From an uncultured Faecalibacterium sp. (GTDB taxonomy: Bacteria; Bacillota; Clostridia; Oscillospirales; Ruminococcaceae): DNA of 8,436 nt. Every line of letters starts with the position of its first letter. Position 1 is the stretch's first letter. The stretch is from the NCBI GenBank assembly GCA_900765105.1, contig CAAFQM010000222.1, positions 1 through 8,436 of the forward strand. Direction: 5' to 3'. Of this stretch, positions 1-5,153 are shown piece by piece. Position numbers and translations under genes: made by a program. The notes under the pieces were generated by a model, which worked only from the letters and a program-made list of their open reading frames with translations, searched no databases and had not been told where the DNA came from.

Positions 1-313
1 TCAGCGCCGTTTCGGTGGCGCTGATACTGATGGAGCCGTGTTCCAGCGTGGCGCTGGCGCTCAGCTCTTCCTCCGCTTCCTGGATCTGCACCGCCGCCGA
101 TGCGATGCGGGAATAGAGCATCCCGCCCTCCGGCGTCAGGGTCACGCCCCGGTTGGAGCGGATGAACAGCACGCAGTTGAGCTGGCTTTCCAGCCGGTTC
201 ATCGAATGGGTGATGTTGGGCTGGTTGTTGCCCAGCACCCGGGCCGCCCGGGTAAAGTTCTGATATTTTGCGACGTAATAGAAAATTTTGTAGTATTCCC
301 AATCCACATACAT
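1..313 (-). CDS. LysR-type transcriptional regulator, N-terminal part (cut by window edge)
   Basis: The visible 104 residues are the DNA-binding end of a LysR-family regulator. A winged helix-turn-helix fills about residues 5-62. It has the family's usual order: an aromatic-rich first helix (FYYVAKYQNFTRAA), the recognition helix region (NNQPNITHSMNRLE), then LFIRSNRGVTLTPEG, matching the usual LF.R..R...LT.EG wing. The linker helix follows, and the frame is still open at base 1, so the effector-binding domain lies outside the window. The start at 313 is supported by GGAGG at 323-327, 9 bases upstream. The gene is divergent from the argG stub, purA and pyrB, the usual layout for a LysR protein that controls its neighbour and itself. 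The ligand cannot be read from this part. Family assignment is firm; the target operon is inference. Confidence 0.9.
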   Translation of the reverse strand, partial: MYVDWEYYKIFYYVAKYQNFTRAARVLGNNQPNITHSMNRLESQLNCVLFIRSNRGVTLTPEGGMLYSRIASAAVQIQEAEEELSASATLEHGSISISATETAL

Positions 314-331
314 GGGTATCTGCCTCCATTC

Positions 332-346
332 ATATCAAATTTACAT
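332..346. promoter_or_regulatory. Candidate LysR-type box (T-N11-A dyad)
   Basis: The sequence ATATCAAATTTACAT is an imperfect dyad whose arms match at 5 of 7 positions, with T333 and A345 forming T-N11-A. Its centre (339) is about 65 bases upstream of the start site predicted from the -10 at 392-397. That is where LysR-type proteins usually place their main recognition site. It also lies only about 20 bases upstream of the divergent lysR start codon, which would allow autoregulation. AT-rich dyads occur by chance, so this is a prediction. Confidence 0.4.
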
Positions 347-368
347 TGCAGCCATATGGAAGATACGT

Positions 369-397
369 TTTACACATTCTGTCTCTGCTCGTATAAT
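369..397 (+). promoter_or_regulatory. Sigma-70-type promoter of the argG stub-purA-pyrB operon
   Basis: TTTACA (369-374) and a perfect TATAAT (392-397) are separated by exactly 17 bases, so 11 of 12 consensus positions match with ideal spacing. Transcription should begin near 404, leaving a leader of about 68 bases before the argG stub start at 472. It is the only strong promoter seen upstream of purA, so purA and pyrB probably depend on what was once the argG promoter. I found no equally convincing promoter for the divergent lysR gene. Confidence 0.75.
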
Positions 398-403
398 AGC
401 AAC

Positions 404-420
404 TGCAATCGAGAATTGCA
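404..420. promoter_or_regulatory. Inverted repeat at the predicted transcription start
   Basis: TGCAAT (404-409) and ATTGCA (415-420) form perfect 6-base arms around a 5-base spacer, starting just after the -10 box. A repressor bound here would block initiation. It loosely resembles an arginine-repressor box (TGAAT-N4-ATTCA type), which would suit an argG promoter, but spacing and arms do not match exactly. In RNA it could form a small hairpin at the 5' end of the message. Which of these applies cannot be told from sequence. Confidence 0.4.
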
Positions 421-471
421 AGAGGGAAATGAAAAGTATCGTAAAGTGGTATGGGAACGGAGGCTGTTCTT

Positions 472-564
472 ATGGCGGATATCCAAAAGGTCGTTCTGGC
501 GTATTCCGGCGGTCTGCCCACCAAAGTGCAGGCCATCGTGAACAATGAAAAAGAAGGTAAATAA
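472..564 (+). pseudogene. argG: argG stub: argininosuccinate synthase with most of the gene deleted in frame
   Basis: The frame encodes 30 residues. The first 15 (MADIQKVVLAYSGGL) match the start of argininosuccinate synthase, including the SGG of its SGGLDTS nucleotide-binding motif. The rest (GLPTKVQAIVNNEKEGK, sharing GL with the first part) resembles the ArgG C-terminal tail, where GLP-KV is typical. The junction falls at GGTCTG, which fits both ends, so a deletion of roughly 370 codons between short repeats is the simplest explanation. No catalytic core remains, so it cannot make argininosuccinate. An excellent ribosome site (ACGGAGG, 457-463, 8 bases before the ATG) is intact, so the peptide is probably still translated. 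Its stop is 6 bases before purA, and it may act as a translated leader feeding ribosomes to purA. The N-terminal match is firm, the C-terminal match is from memory of the family. An assembly collapse is the main alternative. Confidence 0.7.
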
Positions 565-570
565 GAAACT

Positions 571-1872
571 ATGCTGACTGCAGTAACTGGAATCAACTGG
601 GGCGATGAAGGCAAAGGGCGCGTCATCGACCTGCTGGCTGAACACGCCGATATCGTCGCCCGCTATCAGGGCGGCAACAACGCAGGCCACACCGTTGTGA
701 CCGAGCAGGGCAAGTTCATCCTGAACCTGCTGCCCTCTGGCATCCTGCACCCGGACGTCACCTGTGTGCTGGGCGCGGGCATGGTCATCGACCTCGACCA
801 TCTGGCCAGTGAAATGGACGCCATCGAGCAGCGCGGCATCACCGTCGGCCCCGAAAACCTAAAGCTCTCGGATAAGGCCACCATCTCCATGCCGTGGCAC
901 AAGGTGCAGGACGGGCTGGAAGAGGACCGCCTGGCCAAAAAGGGTGCGGCCTTCGGCTCCACCCGCCGGGGCATCGCCTACGCCTACAGCGACAAATACC
1001 GCAAAAAGACCCTGCGTCTGGGCGATCTGCTGCATCTGGACGAAAAGCGTGTGCAGGACCGCCTGCACATGATCCTGGAGTCCAAGAATCTGGAACTGGC
1101 GGGCTGCTACCATCAGGAGCCCATGAGCTACGAAGCGCTGCTGGAGTGGTGCCGGATCCAGGCCGGGCAGTTCTCCGCGTACATCTGCGATGTGGGCGCG
1201 TTTTTGCAGCAGGCCCACGACGCGGGCAAGCGCATCGTGCTGGAAGCCCAGCTGGGTGCCATGCGGGATATCGACTACGGCATCTTCCCCTTCACCTCCA
1301 GCTCCAACACGCTGGCGGCCTACGCACCGCTGGGCGCGGGCATCCCGAACTGCAAACTGGACCATGTGGTGGGCGTGCTGAAAGCCTACTCCACCTGCGT
1401 GGGCGCAGGCCCCTTTGCGGCCGAGAATGCCATGGGTGAAGCATGGAACGAGCAGCTGCGCAAGGCCGGCGGCGAGTACGGTGCTGCCACCGGACGTCCC
1501 CGCCGGGTCGGCCCCTTTGACTGCGTGGCCAGCCGGTACGGCCTTGCCATGCAGGGTGCGGACAAGATTGCCCTGACAAAACTGGACGTGCTCAGCAGCA
1601 TGAAGGAGATCCCGGTCATCACCGGTTATACGCTGGACGGCGTGGAAGTCCCCCGCTTCGATCCGCTGTCCGACCTTGACCGGGTGAAACCGGTGGTCAC
1701 TCTGCTGCCAGGCTGGAATAAAGATATCTCCGGCTGCAAGAGCTGGGATGAGCTGCCCAAAGAGGCCAAGGGCTACGTGCAGTTTCTGGAAAAGCAGCTG
1801 GACCATGAGATCCAGTTCGTTTCCACCGGTGCCGAGCGCGAGAAGTTCGTGCTGAAAGGAGCATGGCTGTGA
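571..1872 (+). CDS. purA: Adenylosuccinate synthase, divergent Clostridia-type
   Basis: PurA joins IMP and L-aspartate using GTP, the first committed step to AMP, in the cytoplasm. The protein has 433 residues, close to the usual ~430. Visible motifs are WGDEGKG (10-16, catalytic D12), GGNNAGHT (34-41, catalytic H40), GSTRRGI (129-135), DIDYG..PFTSSSNT (233-247), KAYSTCVGAGPF (271-282), ATGRPRR (306-312), the guanine-binding TKLD (336-339) and STG (418-420). It departs from the textbook sequence: EGAQG has become EAQLG (225-229), the Arg of TRVG is Cys276, and DIDHG is DIDYG. These look like traits of a Clostridia subfamily, not decay. The start is fixed by the family N-terminus; its ribosome site (GAAGG, 553-557) is distant and weak, suggesting coupling to the upstream stub. 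It overlaps pyrB. Confidence 0.93.
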   Translation: MLTAVTGINWGDEGKGRVIDLLAEHADIVARYQGGNNAGHTVVTEQGKFILNLLPSGILHPDVTCVLGAGMVIDLDHLASEMDAIEQRGITVGPENLKLSDKATISMPWHKVQDGLEEDRLAKKGAAFGSTRRGIAYAYSDKYRKKTLRLGDLLHLDEKRVQDRLHMILESKNLELAGCYHQEPMSYEALLEWCRIQAGQFSAYICDVGAFLQQAHDAGKRIVLEAQLGAMRDIDYGIFPFTSSSNTLAAYAPLGAGIPNCKLDHVVGVLKAYSTCVGAGPFAAENAMGEAWNEQLRKAGGEYGAATGRPRRVGPFDCVASRYGLAMQGADKIALTKLDVLSSMKEIPVITGYTLDGVEVPRFDPLSDLDRVKPVVTLLPGWNKDISGCKSWDELPKEAKGYVQFLEKQLDHEIQFVSTGAEREKFVLKGAWL

Positions 1873-2813
1873 GACATTTTATTGAGCCGAACAGCTTTTC
1901 ACGGAACGAGCAGCTGGCCCTGCTGGACCTTGCCGACCGGATGGAAGCAAACCCCGCGCCCTACGCCCACCTGTGCGACGGGCGTATCCTCGCCACCCTG
2001 TTCTACGAGCCATCCACCCGCACCCGGCTGTCGTTCGAGTCGGCCATGCTGCGGCTGGGCGGCAAAACGCTGGGCTTTGCAGGGGCACAGCTTTCTTCCG
2101 CCAGCAAGGGCGAGACGGTGGAAGACACCGCCCGCGTGGTTAGCAACTACGCCGACGTCATCGCCATGCGCCACCCCAAAGAGGGTGCTCCGCTGCGGGC
2201 TGCGCAGTATGCGCGGGTGCCGGTCATCAATGCAGGCGACGGCGGCCATGCACACCCCTCCCAGACCATGATCGACCTGATGACCATTCGCCAGCGCAAA
2301 GGGCGGCTGGATCATCTGACCATCGGTTTCTGCGGTGACCTCAAATTTGGGCGGACGGTCCACTCCCTGACCGCCGCGCTGAGCCAGTTTGAGGGCAACC
2401 GGTTCGTGTTCATCTCGCCGGAAGACCTGCGCCTGCCCCGCTACGTCAAGACCGAATCGCTGGAGCCGACTCATCAGATCTACAAAGAAACGGACGACCT
2501 GGAAGCGGAACTGCCGCATCTGGATGTGCTGTACATGACCCGCATCCAGCAGGAGCGCTTTTTCAATGAAGAAGAGTATCTGCGGTTGAAAGGCTGCTAC
2601 CAGCTGGACGAAGCCATGTTGAAGCTTGCTCCGCCGGACATGCCGGTGCTGCATCCGCTGCCCCGCATTGACGAGATCAATACCGATGTGGACAACGACC
2701 CCCGCGCCGCGTATTTCGATCAGGTGCATAATGGCGTGTATATCCGCATGGCCATCATTCTGGCGCTGCTTGGCATCCCGGACCCGGTAACGGGCAAAAA
2801 GGTGCTGGGCTGA
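1863..2813 (+). CDS. pyrB: Aspartate carbamoyltransferase catalytic chain
   Basis: PyrB condenses carbamoyl phosphate and L-aspartate to carbamoyl aspartate, the committed step of pyrimidine synthesis. The 316-residue protein keeps the whole active site: YEPSTRTR (48-55, phosphate loop), SSASKGETVEDT (78-89, the loop donated by the neighbouring subunit, with K82), MRHP (102-105), GDGGHAHPSQ (125-134), GDLKFGRTVHSL (158-169), MTRIQQERF (225-233) and HPLPRIDEI (264-272). It most resembles the E. coli-type chain that pairs with PyrI, yet no pyrI follows. The coding region overlaps purA by 10 bases if ATG 1863 is used. However, AAGGAG (1856-1861) is only 1 base from that ATG and 7 bases from GTG 1869, which overlaps the purA stop as GTGA, so GTG 1869 may be the true start. 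A terminator follows directly. Confidence 0.95.
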   Translation: MAVRHFIEPNSFSRNEQLALLDLADRMEANPAPYAHLCDGRILATLFYEPSTRTRLSFESAMLRLGGKTLGFAGAQLSSASKGETVEDTARVVSNYADVIAMRHPKEGAPLRAAQYARVPVINAGDGGHAHPSQTMIDLMTIRQRKGRLDHLTIGFCGDLKFGRTVHSLTAALSQFEGNRFVFISPEDLRLPRYVKTESLEPTHQIYKETDDLEAELPHLDVLYMTRIQQERFFNEEEYLRLKGCYQLDEAMLKLAPPDMPVLHPLPRIDEINTDVDNDPRAAYFDQVHNGVYIRMAIILALLGIPDPVTGKKVLG

Positions 2814-2828
2814 GTCATCCCGTAAAGC

Positions 2829-2869
2829 AAAACCCGAGCCATCCTCGCATCAGGAATGGCCCGGGTTTT
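2829..2869. terminator. Bidirectional intrinsic terminator after pyrB
   Basis: The arms AAAACCCGAGCCAT (2829-2842) and ATGGCCCGGGTTTT (2856-2869) pair over 14 positions around a 13-base loop. The single irregular pair is A-C on the plus strand and becomes G-U on the minus strand. T-runs follow the stem in both directions: TTTTTGTTTGC rightwards, and the complement of the A-run leftwards. It sits 15 bases after the pyrB stop and about 115 bases beyond the convergent lipoprotein gene, so it can end both transcripts. Confidence 0.85.
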
Positions 2870-2937
2870 TGTTTGCTTTGCAGGCTGAAGTCGAAATACA
2901 TCGCTCCGCGCTATGACCAACTCTTTCAGAATGATCT

Positions 2938-2968
2938 CAGAACAGCGTTCAAAATGGCTGTGCTTCTG
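2938..2968. other. Imperfect hairpin between the convergent genes
   Basis: CAGAACAGC (2938-2946) can pair with GCTG (2957-2960) plus TTCTG (2964-2968), leaving a 3-base bulge and a 10-base loop. On the plus strand it is followed by TCGTTTTCT, so it could be a weak back-up terminator for read-through from pyrB. On the minus strand there is no T-run, and it would be a 3' stem for the lipoprotein message. Apart from this and the terminator, I see nothing else in 2814-2983. Confidence 0.3.
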
Positions 2969-2983
2969 TCGTTTTCTCCGTGA

Positions 2984-5152
2984 TCACTCTGCCACACAGA
3001 AACGAATCTCCACACGGCGCGATGCTGCCGCGTCCTCTTTTCCGGTTTCATCATAGATCGGGTCCGCACAGGAATAGCCTGTTGCACTGGAGATTTCTTC
3101 AAAGCGGGTATTCTGCGCTGCTGTCAGGCTGCCTTCGGCGCTGTCCATACACCACTGACGCACTGCTTCCGCGCGCTTTTGAGAAAGCGTCTGATTGTAA
3201 TAGTAGCTGCCGGAGCTGTCCGTATGGCCGTCAAAGCAGATGGCAGTGACGACATCGTTCAGCGAGTCGTCCAGCAGCACCGATGCATACACCGACGTAA
3301 AGCTGTTGAGATACGCTTTGCCTTCCTCTGTCAGCTCATAGGAGTCAAACCCAAACAGCACTGCAGAATCCAGCGTGATCTCGCCGGAAGTTTCATTGAT
3401 GGATACCTGTACACCCGCGCTTTCAAATGCCGCCTTCAGGCGTTCCAGCACGGTATCACGAGCCTGCATTACCCCCTGCAGTGTTGCTGCATCCATGGAT
3501 GCCAGCGTATCCAGCGGTGCATTGTCCTGCAGGCCATCATAAAGCAATGTCGGCATTTCGATGCGGATCGTGCTCAGGACGTTATTTTCATCAAATTCAT
3601 AGATCACATCTGCGCTTTGATCCGGCTCCAGCACATAGGGGCCATACTTCTGCTGGCCCTCAGCCCCCTGCATACGGGTCCCGAGATATCCGTTTCCCGC
3701 CGCTTTGTAGCGCAGGAGACCCGGCTTTTTCTCATAAGGGACCAAGTGCAGGAATTCTACGGTCCGGTAAGAGGTCGTCCCGACCTCTACCGTCTGGTTG
3801 GCGCTGAAACTGAACGTCCCGTTTTTCTGCACATCTCCTGCAGAGCTATCCAGCACGATCGCACAGACAAGGCAGTCTGCCAGCGGGATCTGCTGCCCGT
3901 AGGGATTTGCAGCGCGCACACGGATCTGGGCTGACCCCAGACGCATGACAAATTCGTCTGTGACCTGACGGGGACCAACCAGCTGATTCAGGTCCAGATC
4001 TGTCTGCAGGCCGCGTTCCGTCAGGCGTTGTACGGTGTCATGGTCGTATGCGATTTCTGTACCGTTTACTACAAAAGCCGAGTTTTCTGCAAGGCCGGGC
4101 GATTTTACGGCCGGGCAGTAGCTGCAATAAGACGAACTGCTGCTTTCGTTCTGCAGGATCAGCGTATCCCCTGAATACAGATACCGGTATGATGTTTCTG
4201 CGATCGTGCAGGTGCCGTTATCCAGAAAGGTCACCGGCACGTCCGTATAACCGTCATGAATGTCGTACATCACCTGACCTGTGCCGGCAGAAGAATCCAG
4301 TGTAATGCCGAGGATGCCGTCCAGAGGGGTCTCACCATCTGCAAGACCTGCACTGTCCAGCTTTATTTTCTGTTCTTGTGCAACACACTTCGGCTCATAA
4401 ACCGCGCTCTGATCCCCGTAAGTCAGGGTAAGCACTGTTCCCTCAAAGGAAACATCGTAATCCATTTCAAAGAGGTTTGTCTCTGTGATCGCCGAGTCGT
4501 CAAACCCTCCGAACAGCGAACCAGCCTCGTCCAGATAGCCCATCACCAGCTTGCTGCCGCTGAATGCATAGACAAAGCCCCGTCCGCGGTAAGACATCTG
4601 CTGAAACATGGCATTCGTATCTTTGGTCTCTCCGTCCTGCAGCGTCACCGTTCCCTCGCCGTAACCAAGAACCTTTGCGACCTGTGCAAAGGGGGAAAGT
4701 TCCACCGAGACCGTGCCCGTCTCTTCGGCCTCTCTCTGAAGTTCGTACCGCGCCATGGAAGAGGACAATGCACCGTACCCTGCCGGATAAAACTGCATGC
4801 TCTCCGGGAAGCACCCGAACGGCAGCTCAAACTCCTTGCCCTCTTCATCATAGCACGGATACTGAACGGTCTGTGGATCCGGTGCATACTGCAGCGGTTC
4901 TTCGCCGGATGCGTATACACGCACCCAGTCACCATACAGGCTTTCTTCCGGGTAAGCGGCATCTTCCATCTGACGCGCAGCCTCCCGTCCGGAAGGGATC
5001 ATGCCGCCCTCCTGGATCTGCTCGATCCGTTCAGGCAGATATCCTCCCGACACTGTTTTTTCCGTACCCTTTCCGGACCCGCCGCATCCCGTAAGCGCAC
5101 ACAACACCGCTGCCGCACAGAGTACTGTGCTCACCAAAGCTTTTTTCATCAT
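2984..5152 (-). CDS. Lipoprotein with C-terminal OmpA/MotB-type peptidoglycan-binding domain
   Basis: The 722-residue precursor starts with MMKK, a hydrophobic stretch and a lipobox (LTGC, C23), so it should be lipid-anchored on the outer face of the membrane. Residues ~590-722 form an OmpA-like domain: a VLFGFDSYELTEEGKAYL start, GHTD (642-645), NQTLSQKRAEAV (653-664) and SRRVEIRF (711-718). D645 and R660 are 15 apart, the spacing of the pair that grips diaminopimelate in Acinetobacter OmpA, so wall binding is likely. The large middle (~60-590) is unrecognised and looks beta-rich. It holds a Ser-rich patch with CSYC (about 335-346) and LDSSAG...TSYR twice (285-323 and 434-463), perhaps a duplicated fold. 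The start is set by AAGGAG (5160-5165), 7 bases upstream and just inside the kinase gene's end; the gap is one base, so the two are coupled. Function is inferred: a wall-anchored partner of the kinase. Confidence 0.85.
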   Translation of the reverse strand: MMKKALVSTVLCAAAVLCALTGCGGSGKGTEKTVSGGYLPERIEQIQEGGMIPSGREAARQMEDAAYPEESLYGDWVRVYASGEEPLQYAPDPQTVQYPCYDEEGKEFELPFGCFPESMQFYPAGYGALSSSMARYELQREAEETGTVSVELSPFAQVAKVLGYGEGTVTLQDGETKDTNAMFQQMSYRGRGFVYAFSGSKLVMGYLDEAGSLFGGFDDSAITETNLFEMDYDVSFEGTVLTLTYGDQSAVYEPKCVAQEQKIKLDSAGLADGETPLDGILGITLDSSAGTGQVMYDIHDGYTDVPVTFLDNGTCTIAETSYRYLYSGDTLILQNESSSSSYCSYCPAVKSPGLAENSAFVVNGTEIAYDHDTVQRLTERGLQTDLDLNQLVGPRQVTDEFVMRLGSAQIRVRAANPYGQQIPLADCLVCAIVLDSSAGDVQKNGTFSFSANQTVEVGTTSYRTVEFLHLVPYEKKPGLLRYKAAGNGYLGTRMQGAEGQQKYGPYVLEPDQSADVIYEFDENNVLSTIRIEMPTLLYDGLQDNAPLDTLASMDAATLQGVMQARDTVLERLKAAFESAGVQVSINETSGEITLDSAVLFGFDSYELTEEGKAYLNSFTSVYASVLLDDSLNDVVTAICFDGHTDSSGSYYYNQTLSQKRAEAVRQWCMDSAEGSLTAAQNTRFEEISSATGYSCADPIYDETGKEDAAASRRVEIRFCVAE

Positions 5153-5153
5153 T

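Noticed and set aside
38..541. A 167-codon plus-strand frame running from the lysR region into the argG stub
   Set aside because: It crosses the lysR gene in antisense, the operon promoter and the stub in another frame, and has no coding character.
472..564. The stub as a classic attenuation leader peptide
   Set aside because: It lacks a run of codons for one amino acid and no terminator hairpin separates it from purA; the match to both ends of ArgG explains it better.
859..1806. A 315-codon open frame on the minus strand opposite purA
   Set aside because: It is fully antisense to a well-supported enzyme gene, its protein is Gly/Ala/His-rich without any family motif, and such shadows are expected in GC-rich codons.
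1899..2729. A 276-codon open frame on the minus strand opposite pyrB
   Set aside because: It lies entirely within pyrB, whose active-site motifs are all present, and shows no recognisable domain.
2720..2920. A 66-codon minus-strand frame across the pyrB end and terminator
   Set aside because: It reads through the terminator stem and into pyrB in antisense, with no ribosome site or motif.
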